Positions 16,787 through 24,890 of a stretch of DNA of 42,162 nt are shown in pieces. The DNA lies in contig NZ_JAUSBA010000068.1 of NCBI RefSeq assembly GCF_030652235.1, positions 1 through 42,162 on the forward strand, in the 5' to 3' direction. The position numbers and the translations under genes were made by a program. The notes below the pieces were generated by a model. That model saw only the letters and a list, made by a program, of their open reading frames with translations. It had not been told where the DNA came from and searched no databases. The stretch's first letter is position 1. Every line of letters starts with the position of its first letter. This DNA comes from Cypionkella sp. Its GTDB lineage: Bacteria; Pseudomonadota; Alphaproteobacteria; Rhodobacterales; Rhodobacteraceae.

Positions 16787-17329
16787 ATGCCTTGCCCTTC
16801 GCTTCCTTGCCGAGATGGCGACCCGGAATTTTCCGAAAGCTTGCGCAAGGCATTGCGTGGCACGGCGGTCAATGTCTCGATTCTTACGACGCGTGACAGG
16901 GCAGGCATAAACCATGGCATCGCTGTCACGACTGCTGTGCCGTTTTCGACCTACAGGCCAGCGATGATCGTTGCCGTCAAACATAGCGCATCAGCCTATC
17001 CTGCGATTTGTGAAAGCAACTATTTCTGCCTGAATCAGATCGCCGCAGATGAAATTGATCTGCTAGACAGGTTCAGCCGCAGTGACCTGCGCGCGTCGCG
17101 TTTTACCACGGGTCGCTGGTCCTTAGGCCCGCACGGGTTGCCCTATTTAGACAGTGCGACGACCTGTTTCTTTTGTGATGTCGTCGGCGCCCACGCGCAC
17201 GAAGACCAGACGGTTTTTATCGGTCGGATCGTGGGCGTCAGATTGTCCAATGAGGACGGTGGCGTGCGTGACCCTTTGGTGTGGATAAATGGACGGGCGG
17301 CAACGCTTGCGGGTCGGGAATATGCGTAG
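16787..17329 (+). CDS. Second flavin reductase (HpaC-like)
   Basis: A 180-residue flavin reductase-like protein, clearly a different paralog from the one at 14031. It has FSESLRKALRGTAVNVSILT, HGIAVTTAVPFSTYRPAMIV, YFCLNQIAADEIDLLDRFSR and LVWINGRAATLAGREY. It should supply reduced FMN to a monooxygenase. The start is uncertain: two ATGs lie 6 nt apart (16781 and 16787), and the only purine stretch (GAAAG) sits directly before the first, so the second has the better spacing. It lies 49 nt before the regulator gene and is probably co-transcribed with it. Confidence 0.83.
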   Translation: MPCPSLPCRDGDPEFSESLRKALRGTAVNVSILTTRDRAGINHGIAVTTAVPFSTYRPAMIVAVKHSASAYPAICESNYFCLNQIAADEIDLLDRFSRSDLRASRFTTGRWSLGPHGLPYLDSATTCFFCDVVGAHAHEDQTVFIGRIVGVRLSNEDGGVRDPLVWINGRAATLAGREYA

Positions 17330-17349
17330 GCCTTGCTGCTTATAAGTCC

Positions 17350-17364
17350 GACAAATCAATTGTC
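17350..17364. promoter_or_regulatory. Palindrome before the regulator gene
   Basis: GACAA-ATCAA-TTGTC, a perfect 5-bp dyad 14 nt before the regulator's ATG. It has the half-sites of the TGTC-N8-GACA motif but turned outward, so it could be an autoregulatory site. There is little support beyond symmetry. Confidence 0.3.
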
Positions 17365-17378
17365 TTGGGAGGGACACG

Positions 17379-19238
17379 ATGTGGGAAACAGAGGCGATTG
17401 AGGCGCGCGGGTTTGCGGACCCGCTGTCCAGTGAGATCAAGAATATCCTACGCTCGCGCGGGGCATCCGAGGCGCGCATGCCGGACGTGGTCGAACAGTC
17501 GTGGAAGCGCTGCCTGACAGATTACAATCTGTTGCCAGATTCGGTGCCCCGCGCGGCGGTGATGACCCATTCCGAAGTTCGGATGCTTATGGAACAGCGC
17601 GAAGAATTCATGCGCATCGCGGAGCCTGAAGTTGAGGGGCTTTTCCGGCAATTGGTGGACAGTGAATATCTGGTGTCGCTGGCATCGCCACAGGGCGCGA
17701 TGGTGCTGTTTCGCTGCGACTATCAGTATCTTGGCGACCTTGCAGGGTCTGGGGTGATCCCCGGTTCGATCTGGTCTGAGGATCAGCAAGGCACGAACGG
17801 CGTGGGAACCTGTTTGCGCGTCGGCAAACCTGTGATCATCGCGGGCAGCGAACACTACGGATCGGCGATCCAACGTCTGACCTGTTTGACCGCGCCTGTT
17901 CTTGGCCGCGACGGGGTGATTGAAAGCGTGATCAACGTCACTACCGCCCGTCATGCGGATGCGCGCATGAACAAGATGGTGCAGAACATCGTCGAACGTT
18001 CGGCGCGCCGGATCGAGAACAGCTATTTTGGCCGCATGAACCGCCGCAACCTGATGCTGCGCATCCTTGAAAGCGGCGAAGTCGCTGACATCGCCGCAGA
18101 GGGGCGTTTGTCGCTGGATGAGAACGGTCGGGTGATTGACGGTTCCTCCTTTGCCGCGCGCATTTTGGGACAACAGGTTGGCAGTCTTGCGGGGCAATTG
18201 GCAGAAGACATCTTCGAGATGGACCATTCATTGTCCAATATCCGGCCCGATAGTCCGATCACCCTGAACTATCGCGGGCGCACCTTGCAGGCGGTTCTCA
18301 GCCTGCCGGAAACACGGACGCGCGTTCAAACCAGCCTGATCACGTCGCGCCCCCCAGAACCTGGTTTGCGCTCTGTTGATCTGGCTGAAGAAACTCTGCG
18401 CATCAACCCGATCCTGTCCCAAGCGTTGGACCGGGCGCGGCGGCTTTTGTCGGCGGGCCTGCCCCTTGCCATCACCGGGGAATCTGGGACAGGCAAGACT
18501 GCCTTTGCCAAAACCGTGGCGCGGTGTTGTTTTGGCGAAGACAGCGAGATTGTTTTCATCGACTGCGCATCGCTGCAACATCAGGGCGATCTTGGCACGT
18601 TGTTGCAACGGCGACTTTCGGCGCAGAGTTTGTGCCTGTTGGTGGACCGGATCGACGAAATGGATGCGGTGCGGCAGACCGCCTTGTTGGCATTGCTGGA
18701 AAATGATCGTCAGACCGGGGCCAATGGCATTGGCGTGATCGTGATCTCGACCCATGATCTTGACTATCTGGCGCGCGAAAACCGGATGCGACCGGACCTT
18801 GTGCACCGCTTGAAGGGGGGGGCGATCGGTCTTGCGCCCTTGCGCTGTGTGCCGGATCTTGAAGCCACAATCCTTGATCTTTTCCACATAGAACGCGAAG
18901 CGCTTGGCAAGCCGACGCTAGAGATGGACAGCGATTCGCGGATGGTACTGATGCATTACCACTGGCCCGGCAACCTTCGGGAACTCCGTAACAGTCTGCG
19001 CCACGCGGTTGCCTTGGCCGATGGCAATCAGATTGGACTAGAGCATTTGCCCGACAACATTGTCGAGGAACTGGCCAGCAAAGATTTGACTGCACGCTCG
19101 CAATCCCAAGCGTCCAAGATCGAGGCGGCGTTGCGCTATAACGGTGGCAACGTGTCTTTGACCGCGCGCTATCTGGGGGTTTCGCGGGCCACGCTTTATC
19201 GCAAAATACAAATCCAGAAGGCCCGCGGCGAGGTTTAG
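17379..19238 (+). CDS. AcoR-like regulator: GAF, AAA+ and Fis HTH, lacking GAFTGA
   Basis: A 619-residue protein built like AcoR-type sigma-54 activators. The N-terminal region has VVEQSWKRC (about 37-45), typical of this group. A GAF-like sensor domain (about 75-215) contains DQQGTNGVGT. The AAA+ domain (about 335-560) has Walker A GESGTGKT (367-374), a degenerate Walker B LCLLVDRIDEMD, and WPGNLRELRNSLRHAV. A Fis-type HTH (about 578-612) ends GGNVSLTARYLGVSRATLYRK. The GAFTGA loop that contacts sigma-54 should lie between FIDCASL (393-399) and Walker B, but the segment HQGDLGTLLQRRL has no trace of it. It is therefore unlikely to act through sigma-54. Within the island it is the only regulator, and so the best candidate for the TGTC-N8-GACA sites. 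Confidence 0.9.
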   Translation: MWETEAIEARGFADPLSSEIKNILRSRGASEARMPDVVEQSWKRCLTDYNLLPDSVPRAAVMTHSEVRMLMEQREEFMRIAEPEVEGLFRQLVDSEYLVSLASPQGAMVLFRCDYQYLGDLAGSGVIPGSIWSEDQQGTNGVGTCLRVGKPVIIAGSEHYGSAIQRLTCLTAPVLGRDGVIESVINVTTARHADARMNKMVQNIVERSARRIENSYFGRMNRRNLMLRILESGEVADIAAEGRLSLDENGRVIDGSSFAARILGQQVGSLAGQLAEDIFEMDHSLSNIRPDSPITLNYRGRTLQAVLSLPETRTRVQTSLITSRPPEPGLRSVDLAEETLRINPILSQALDRARRLLSAGLPLAITGESGTGKTAFAKTVARCCFGEDSEIVFIDCASLQHQGDLGTLLQRRLSAQSLCLLVDRIDEMDAVRQTALLALLENDRQTGANGIGVIVISTHDLDYLARENRMRPDLVHRLKGGAIGLAPLRCVPDLEATILDLFHIEREALGKPTLEMDSDSRMVLMHYHWPGNLRELRNSLRHAVALADGNQIGLEHLPDNIVEELASKDLTARSQSQASKIEAALRYNGGNVSLTARYLGVSRATLYRKIQIQKARGEV

Positions 19239-19243
19239 GTGAT

Positions 19244-19273
19244 TGGCCCGGAGCACGCGCTCCGGGCCATTTT
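19244..19273 (+). terminator. Terminator after the regulator gene
   Basis: TGGCCCGGAGC, a 4-nt loop, GCTCCGGGCCA, then TTTT. It is a perfect 11-bp stem 5 nt after the stop codon. It also separates the convergent SDR gene. Confidence 0.85.
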
Positions 19274-19276
19274 GCT

Positions 19277-20065
19277 TCAACCCAGCGAAAATCCGCCATC
19301 CACAGCCAAAGCCTGACCGGTGACATGCGGCGCGCAGGCCAGATAAACCACCATCTGCCCCATGTCCTCGGCGGTCTGTGCCACGCCTTGGGGAAGGAAT
19401 GTTTGCTGATGCCGCGCCCATGATGCCTCTTCGGTTTCGCCGGGCATCGCCCATTTGCCCGAAAGCCCGGTCTCACCGCGCCACATGCCAGTGCCGACAA
19501 TGCCGGGGCAAAGCGCATTCACGGTGATGCCTTCTTGCGCCACTTCCTTTGCAACAGCATTGGTAAAGCCGATGACGCCGAATTTGGTGGCCGAGTAATG
19601 CGACAATGCCGGAAAGCCCACTTTGCCCGCGATGGATGCGGTGTTGATGATACGCCCGTATTTCTGCTTACGCATCACCGCCACTTCGGCCTGGGTGCAC
19701 AGGAACACACCGCGCAGGTTGACGTTGATGCAGTCATCCCACTGTTCAACCGTCAATTCGCCGATGCCGCCAAGGCTGACGATGCCTGCGTTGTTCATCG
19801 CAATATCCAGACGGCCAAACTGCTTGACCGTTGCGTCAACCATCGCCGTAACGCTGTCGGGTTTGCGCACATCGACCAGAATGGCGGCACTTTTGCGGCC
19901 CAGTTTGGCCACCGCATGCGCGCCTTCTTCGGCCAGTTCCTTGGTGTAGTCGGCAATGACAACATCGGCACCGGCGGCTGCAAGGCTGCTGGCAATCCCC
20001 AAGCCAATCCCGCGCCCGCCGCCCGTGACCAAGGCGATCCGGCCCTCTAGTGAAAACAGTGACAT
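19277..20065 (-). CDS. Short-chain dehydrogenase/reductase (FabG-like)
   Basis: A 262-residue classical SDR. It has the cofactor motif LVTGGGRGIGLGIA, DV at the adenine position, NNAGIV, and the catalytic S-Y-K set in INTASIAGKVGFPALSHYSA-TKFG. It ends VTGQALAVDGGFSLG. The start MSLFSLEGR is chosen because GGAGGG lies 6 nt upstream; the longer in-frame extension has no such site. It would oxidise an alcohol or reduce a ketone with NAD(P). It is divergent from the second SDR, sharing a 280-nt control region with an exact TGTC-N8-GACA site. Confidence 0.88.
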   Translation of the reverse strand: MSLFSLEGRIALVTGGGRGIGLGIASSLAAAGADVVIADYTKELAEEGAHAVAKLGRKSAAILVDVRKPDSVTAMVDATVKQFGRLDIAMNNAGIVSLGGIGELTVEQWDDCINVNLRGVFLCTQAEVAVMRKQKYGRIINTASIAGKVGFPALSHYSATKFGVIGFTNAVAKEVAQEGITVNALCPGIVGTGMWRGETGLSGKWAMPGETEEASWARHQQTFLPQGVAQTAEDMGQMVVYLACAPHVTGQALAVDGGFSLG

Positions 20066-20173
20066 TTCATCCCTCCGCTGAAATCTGATTACCCCGAAGG
20101 GATATGCCCCAGCGGACCATTTCATGACGTATCGGACAATTGGCTCAATCGCGGCAGGCCGGGCGGGCCTGAC

Positions 20174-20189
20174 TGTCACACAAAGGACA
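20174..20189. promoter_or_regulatory. Candidate operator TGTC-N8-GACA (exact), divergent SDR promoter
   Basis: TGTC-ACACAAAG-GACA, in the gap between the two divergent SDR genes, 109 nt before the one on the minus strand. A further GGACAATTG lies 36 nt to the left (about 20138) and repeats the right half of this site (GGACAATTG), so two half-site copies are present. Confidence 0.55.
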
Positions 20190-20241
20190 ATTGCGGGGCA
20201 GGGGGTTGGTTTGCAGGATACGCCAAAGTGTGGAGACCAAA

Positions 20242-20346
20242 ATGAAAACCAAAATCAATTCCGAGTCTGAGCTTGGCCTTACCAAAACCAGACATTTGCC
20301 TGCCCTCTCGGGCGGTGCGATGCCTGTTTCTCGGGCGAACCGCTAA
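20242..20346 (+). CDS. Possible 34-residue leader ORF before the second SDR
   Basis: ATG at 20242 with GGAG 7 nt upstream. It reads MKTKINSESELGLTKTRHLP and on to SRANR, then TAA immediately followed by the ATG of the SDR, in the same frame. The SDR start itself has no clear ribosome site, so translation could be coupled through this ORF. It may equally be the 5' part of the SDR gene with a nonsense codon, as seen in several neighbours, or chance. No family is recognised. Confidence 0.35.
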   Translation: MKTKINSESELGLTKTRHLPALSGGAMPVSRANR

Positions 20347-21141
20347 ATGGCTCTCGGCCCTTTTGCTCCAGATTGCCTGAAGGGCAGGTCGGCAATTGTC
20401 ACCGGTGGCGGCAGTGGCATCGGCTTTGCAATTGCCCAAACCCTTTCCGAAGCCGGCGCAAAGGTTGCGCTGGTCAGCCGCAATCTGGACCGCCTGCAAA
20501 GTGCCGCGCAGGTGATACGCTCTGGCGGAGCCGAAGTTCGGACCGTCGCCGCAGATGTGCGTGAACCCGAGGCGGTTCAGGCTGCGGTTCAGGCAACCGT
20601 TGCGGCGTTTGGTGGGCTGGACATCATGATCGCCAACGCGGCGGGCAACTTTGTTGTGCCCTTCGAGGATATGTCCTTCAATGCGTGGCGGACCGTGATC
20701 GACATTGATCTGCACGGCACATTCCACTGTGCCAAAGCCGCATATCCGCATCTGAAAACCTCAGCCCACGGCGGGCGTTTCATCGCAATTTCGACCCTGC
20801 GCGCGCTTGAGGGCTGGCCGGGCTGTGCCAATGCCGCCGCGGCCAAGGCGGGGGTGATGTCACTGATCCGGACTTTGGCGCTTGAATGGGGGCCGGACGG
20901 CATCTTGTGCAACACCATCGCCCCTGGCCCAATCGAAGGCACCGAGGGCGTGAAGCGGCTTTATGACGAAACCGGCCAGACCAAGGCGCAGTCTGCGAGC
21001 GTGCCACTTGGTCGTTTTGGCCGGGCGGAAGATGTGGCGCAGGCGGCACTTTACCTGTGCTCGGATGCGGCAGGATTTGTGACCGGAACTGATCTGGTCG
21101 TCGATGGGGGCCGCCAGCGCGGTCAGAGAGGGAAAGCATGA
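20347..21141 (+). CDS. SDR of the 2,4-dienoyl-CoA reductase (DECR2-like) type
   Basis: A 264-residue SDR with the cofactor motif VTGGGSGIGFAIA and NAAGNFVVPFEDMSFNAWRT. The usual YxxxK is replaced by AxxxK (CANAAAAKAGV), and it has ALEWGPDGI followed by IAPGPIEGTEGVKRL. Those features are those of peroxisomal-type 2,4-dienoyl-CoA reductases, which lack the SDR tyrosine. It would reduce dienoyl-CoA intermediates from unsaturated or ring-derived acyl chains. It overlaps riboflavin kinase by 4 nt (ATGA), so an acyl-CoA step and FMN synthesis are translationally coupled. Confidence 0.82.
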   Translation: MALGPFAPDCLKGRSAIVTGGGSGIGFAIAQTLSEAGAKVALVSRNLDRLQSAAQVIRSGGAEVRTVAADVREPEAVQAAVQATVAAFGGLDIMIANAAGNFVVPFEDMSFNAWRTVIDIDLHGTFHCAKAAYPHLKTSAHGGRFIAISTLRALEGWPGCANAAAAKAGVMSLIRTLALEWGPDGILCNTIAPGPIEGTEGVKRLYDETGQTKAQSASVPLGRFGRAEDVAQAALYLCSDAAGFVTGTDLVVDGGRQRGQRGKA

Positions 21142-21542
21142 GCGAACTGTCAATGAACCTGCGCGGCACAGTAGTGCATGGCGACAAACGGGGCCGGGTG
21201 CTTGGGTTCCCGACCGCAAACATCAACAGTGAAGTCCCGGGGCTTGCCTATGGGGTCTACGCCTCGGAAATCGTCTTTGATGGCGACGACAGGGTTTGGC
21301 CTTCGGTCACATCTTACGGAACTAGGCCCACATTCGCAGGGGCCGATCAAAAGATCGAGACCCATATCCTTGATTTTCAAGGCGACATCTATGGCCGTGA
21401 GGTTGAGGTCCGGCTGTTGGCCTTCATCCGCCCCGAGCTGCGGTTTTCCTCAGTCGAAAATCTGGTTGCCACAATGCAAGACGACGTCAAACAGGTGCGG
21501 GCGCTGTCCCGCGCCGCGCAACAGCGAGGTGATGATAAATGA
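21138..21542 (+). CDS. Stand-alone riboflavin kinase
   Basis: The 134-residue protein corresponds to the C-terminal flavokinase half of RibF alone; the FAD synthetase half is absent. Motifs: LRGTVVHGDKRGRVLGFPTA-NI (ATP/riboflavin loop), GVYASEIVFDG, SYGTRPTFAG, ETHILDFQGDIYGREVEVRL, FIRPELRF. It phosphorylates riboflavin to FMN without going on to FAD, which suits a pathway that consumes FMN. GAGGGA precedes the ATG. It overlaps the SDR before it and the EamA pseudogene after it, so all three were one operon. Confidence 0.85.
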   Translation: MSELSMNLRGTVVHGDKRGRVLGFPTANINSEVPGLAYGVYASEIVFDGDDRVWPSVTSYGTRPTFAGADQKIETHILDFQGDIYGREVEVRLLAFIRPELRFSSVENLVATMQDDVKQVRALSRAAQQRGDDK

Positions 21543-22417
21543 AAATCTAAAAGGCGCGGGCTACATGGTGCTGGCAGGTATCTGCTTTGCGCTGGGCCAA
21601 TGCGGTGACGTGGACAGTGACGTATAAGATGGGGGTCAAGGCACAGTCCGATGCGTTTTGGCAATATGCCATTGCGACGGCGTTTTCGGCACCGTTCATC
21701 TGGCGCTCCGGTCTGGCCTCGATGAAGACCAATCATCCAGTGCTGCATGTGGTGCGGATTTTGCTGTCGGTTCTGGGTATGCAATCCTTTACGCAGGCCT
21801 TTGCCAGTGGCATGGCCCTGTGGCATGTGATCGCACTGGTCATGTCCTCGCCGTTTTTCGTGATGTTCGGTTCTGCGGTCTTGTTGGGTGAAAAGGTAGG
21901 TCTGAACCGCTGGATCGCGGCCATTATCGGCTTTGCCGGAGCGATGATCTTGCTGCGCCCGTGGGAAAGCGGTTTCACCACTGCGGCGCTTCTGCCCATC
22001 GTGGCGGCAATCACCTCGGGCGTTGCGTCGCTGATCACCAAGCGTTTGACGCGGGATGAGGCGTAGACATCCATCACCATGTGGCTTTTGGTTTTGCTGA
22101 CACCGCTCAACTTGCTGTTCTCGCTTCAGGCCGGGTTCGAATGGCCGTCAGGCAATATCTTGTGGTTGCTGATCGTGGCTGGTGCGATCATGTATTTTGC
22201 GCAGCATTTCCTGACACTTGCCTACGCATCGGCCGACGCGGCCTTTGTGCAGCCCATTGACGATTTGAAGCTGTTTTCCAACATCCTGGTGTCGTGGATC
22301 GTGCTGTCCTTTGCGCCTGATCTGACCTGCTGGCCGGGCATTCTGATGGTCTTCGCAGGGTCGATCTAACTGCTGTGGTCGGAAAGATCCAAGACCGTGG
22401 GCGCGGCAATCGCCTGA
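21532..22417 (+). pseudogene. EamA/DMT-family transporter, possibly riboflavin (RibN-like), broken
   Basis: Starts MINENLKGAGYMVLAGICFA, overlapping the kinase gene. One extra G near 21593-21595 shifts the frame; removing it gives FALANAVTWTVTYKMGV. The new frame reads FWQYAIATAFSAPFIWRSGL, LRILLSVLGMQSFTQAF-like helices and GLNRWIAAIIGFAGAMIL, about ten membrane spans in all. It is then broken by TAG at 22064-22066 (after TRDEA) and TAA at 22367-22369 (after FAGSI), each followed by in-frame transporter sequence (TSITMWLLVLLTPLNLLF; LLWSERSKT). EamA proteins include the riboflavin importer RibN, and the neighbouring riboflavin kinase supports that reading, but it is inference. Confidence 0.75.
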
Positions 22418-22435
22418 ACCAAACCCCAGAAGTGC

Positions 22436-22465
22436 AAAGGGCCGCGCAGATTGCGCGGCCCTTTT
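22436..22465. terminator. Bidirectional terminator between convergent genes
   Basis: AAAGGGCCGCGC, a 5-nt loop, GCGCGGCCCTTTT. A 12-bp stem with T-runs on both strands, between the EamA pseudogene (plus) and the aldehyde dehydrogenase (minus). Confidence 0.85.
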
Positions 22466-22481
22466 CTATTCTACAACGCCG

Positions 22482-23936
22482 TTAGACCATGGCAGAGATA
22501 AGCATGGGTGTCGAATAAGCCTCTAGCCCCTCAATCCCGCCTTCCGACCCGAACCCACTGTCAAGAACGCCGCCAAACGGGGTTTCCGGCAGGCCCATCG
22601 AGAAGTGGTTGACGCCAAGCATGCCCGCCTTAACCGCCCGGGAAATCTTGGCAATGGTGTGAGCATTGGAACTAAAGGCATATGCCGCAAGGCCCACTGG
22701 CATGCGATTGGCCTCAGCCAAAGCCTCGTCGATAGACCCAACCCGCGACACAAGCGCCAAGGGGCCAAAGGGTTCATCATTCATCGCCAGCAGATCAGAA
22801 TTTGCCTCGGCCACAACGGTTGGCGCGTGGAAATTGCCCACATTGCCAATCGCATCGCCGCCCGCCACAACGCGCGCACCTTTGGCCCGGGCGTCAGCCA
22901 CCATGCTTGAGATTACATTGCGTTGGTTGCGGGTGCAAAGGGGCCCCATCATCGTGTCGGCATCCATGCCGTTGCCGACTTTGATCTTGCCCGCCGCCTC
23001 GGCAAGGCCATCTACAAAGGCATCATAGACCTGATTCTCGACGAGAAAGCGCGTGGGCGACACGCAAACTTGACCCGCATTGCGGAACTTCCATTGCGCG
23101 GCAAGGGGGATCAGTTTGGCCATATCGGCATCGCGGGCGACAATGACCGGGGCATGACCGCCCAACTCCATCGTCACTTTCTTCAGAGACTCGCCTGCCA
23201 TGGCCGCCACGATGCGACCAACACGTGTGGACCCTGTCAGGCTGACTTTGCGGATTTCAGGCGATTTGATCAAGGCTTCGGAAATCATCGAAGAGCTGCC
23301 CCAGATCACAGAGATCGCGCGGGGCGGCAGACCTGCCTCCAGCAGACACATGGCGATGTGCCAGGTGGTGACGGGTGTCACCTCGGACGGCTTAGCCACA
23401 ACCGAACAGCCCGCAGCCAGCGCAGGCGCGATCTTTTGCATCATGCCCCAGGCCGGGAAGTTCCACGGTGCCAAAGCAGCCACCGGGCCCACCGGTTTGC
23501 GCAAAACTCGAAGTTCAGATTCGGCCAAACGGCCCGGAATGATCCGGCCATAGCTGCGGCGGCCTTCTTCGGCAAACCATTCCAGCAGGTCCGCAGCCCC
23601 CGCCCATTCCAACCGCGCCTGCGCAATCGGCTTGCCTTGTTCAAGCGTCAGGCAATGCGCGGCCACTTCTGTCCGTACGCGCATAAGATCAGCGGCGCGG
23701 CGCAAGATTTTTGACCGCTCATAGGGTGAAACCGCCGACCACTCGGCAAAGCCCTGCAACGAAATTTGCGCCGCCTCGGTGACTTCTGACAAGCCCGCTT
23801 TGGGCAGGGCAGCCAAAACCTCGTCCGTGGCGGGGTTGGTCAGTTCAAGCACCCCCGCACTGCCCACAGCACGGCTGACGCCGCCGATGATCAATCCTGC
23901 AATTGGAAACATGATAGCCTCATTGTTGGGTTTCAT
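22482..23936 (-). CDS. NAD(P)-dependent aldehyde dehydrogenase (succinate-semialdehyde type)
   Basis: A 484-residue aldehyde dehydrogenase. Visible are LAPWNFPAWGMMQKIAPAL (157-175), the coenzyme loop LTGSTRVGR, catalytic E257 in TMELGGHAP and the nucleophile C291 in NAGQVCVSPTRF. The C-terminal MNDEPFGPLALVSR and LPETPFGGVLDSGFGSEGG resemble succinate-semialdehyde dehydrogenases. It oxidises an aldehyde to the acid, which could then go to the CoA-transferase. Its ATG overlaps the permease stop by 4 nt, making it the last gene of the importer operon. This ties transport and oxidation of the same substrate. Confidence 0.9.
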   Translation of the reverse strand: MKPNNEAIMFPIAGLIIGGVSRAVGSAGVLELTNPATDEVLAALPKAGLSEVTEAAQISLQGFAEWSAVSPYERSKILRRAADLMRVRTEVAAHCLTLEQGKPIAQARLEWAGAADLLEWFAEEGRRSYGRIIPGRLAESELRVLRKPVGPVAALAPWNFPAWGMMQKIAPALAAGCSVVAKPSEVTPVTTWHIAMCLLEAGLPPRAISVIWGSSSMISEALIKSPEIRKVSLTGSTRVGRIVAAMAGESLKKVTMELGGHAPVIVARDADMAKLIPLAAQWKFRNAGQVCVSPTRFLVENQVYDAFVDGLAEAAGKIKVGNGMDADTMMGPLCTRNQRNVISSMVADARAKGARVVAGGDAIGNVGNFHAPTVVAEANSDLLAMNDEPFGPLALVSRVGSIDEALAEANRMPVGLAAYAFSSNAHTIAKISRAVKAGMLGVNHFSMGLPETPFGGVLDSGFGSEGGIEGLEAYSTPMLISAMV

Positions 23937-24880
23937 TTGACGAGGCCAATCTTGGCCCGGTCGGTGGTCAAGGCGACGGCGATCAGGATGGTGATTCCGA
24001 AGGCCACGTCTTGGCTTTCAGGTGGCAAGCCGGAAATTGTCACGCCGACACGGATCAGAATGGCGATCAGCCCTCCGATCAGGCTGGAAAGAACCCCACC
24101 AACACCGCCCGAAATCGCCGTGCCACCAACAACCACGCCAACCAAAGCAGGCAAAAGCAGGCTGTTGGCGACGGTGGCGCTGGCAAACATCGTTTGCGAA
24201 ATCATCATAACACCGCCTAATGCGGCACAGCCAGACGATGCGGCAAAGGCAAAGGCACGCACCATATCGCGGCGCACACCCGAGATGTAGACGGCTATCT
24301 CATTGGCACCAAAGGCATAAATATTGCGACCAAGGTTTGAGAGTTTCAGCATCAGCGTGAAAAGCCACGCGACGATCAGCACCAGAATGAAGGCGTTCGA
24401 GATGCCAAAACTCCGGCTGCCCAGCGTTTCATACACGCTGATGCCCGGCGCGATGCCGACCATGTCGGCCGCCGTCAGATACATGCCGATGCCCTTGAAT
24501 ATCCCCAATGCGCCCAAGGAAATGACAAAAGACGGCACCTGCAACCGGCCGATCATCCAGCCTTGCAGCCCACCGATCATCGCGGCACCTGCAACCACCA
24601 CATAGGCGCTGGCCGACCCCAAGGCGGGTGACAGCATCGCCGCCATTACGGCCGCGAGCGACGCCATCGCGGCAATCGACAGGTCAAGACACCCCAAAAG
24701 AATGGGCAGCGTTGCCCCGACAATCATGATCAACAGCGGCGCGTTGTCTTGTAGCAGTGAGTTGATCGCCCGCCAGCGCAGAATGCCCGGTGCTGCGGTT
24801 GAAACGGCGGTCAGAATGATGGCCAACACAACTAACGCCCCATTGCGGCGCAAAAACATTAGAATGGTATCTTTGGTCAT
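23933..24880 (-). CDS. CUT2-type ABC importer permease (RbsC-like) 2, first system
   Basis: A 315-residue membrane protein of the ribose/xylose permease family. It starts at MTKDTILMFLRRNG (a longer ORF start is possible but lacks a ribosome site). It has about eight to ten hydrophobic helices and the family's LLGCLDLSIAAMASLAAVM, VPSFVISLGALGIFKGI and VGVVVGGTAISGGVGGVLSS stretches. It forms the channel with the second permease at 26405. It lies 10 nt after the ATPase gene and overlaps the aldehyde dehydrogenase. Confidence 0.9.
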   Translation of the reverse strand: MTKDTILMFLRRNGALVVLAIILTAVSTAAPGILRWRAINSLLQDNAPLLIMIVGATLPILLGCLDLSIAAMASLAAVMAAMLSPALGSASAYVVVAGAAMIGGLQGWMIGRLQVPSFVISLGALGIFKGIGMYLTAADMVGIAPGISVYETLGSRSFGISNAFILVLIVAWLFTLMLKLSNLGRNIYAFGANEIAVYISGVRRDMVRAFAFAASSGCAALGGVMMISQTMFASATVANSLLLPALVGVVVGGTAISGGVGGVLSSLIGGLIAILIRVGVTISGLPPESQDVAFGITILIAVALTTDRAKIGLVK

Positions 24881-24890
24881 CGCTTTTCCC

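Noticed and set aside
2361-22417. Stop-codon reassignment (TAG/TAA read as sense) to explain the in-frame stops
   Set aside because: Intact genes in the same window end naturally at TAG (ribA, ribE) and TAA (ribH, LLM at 31069, Hint protein), and the affected genes also carry frameshifts or truncations.
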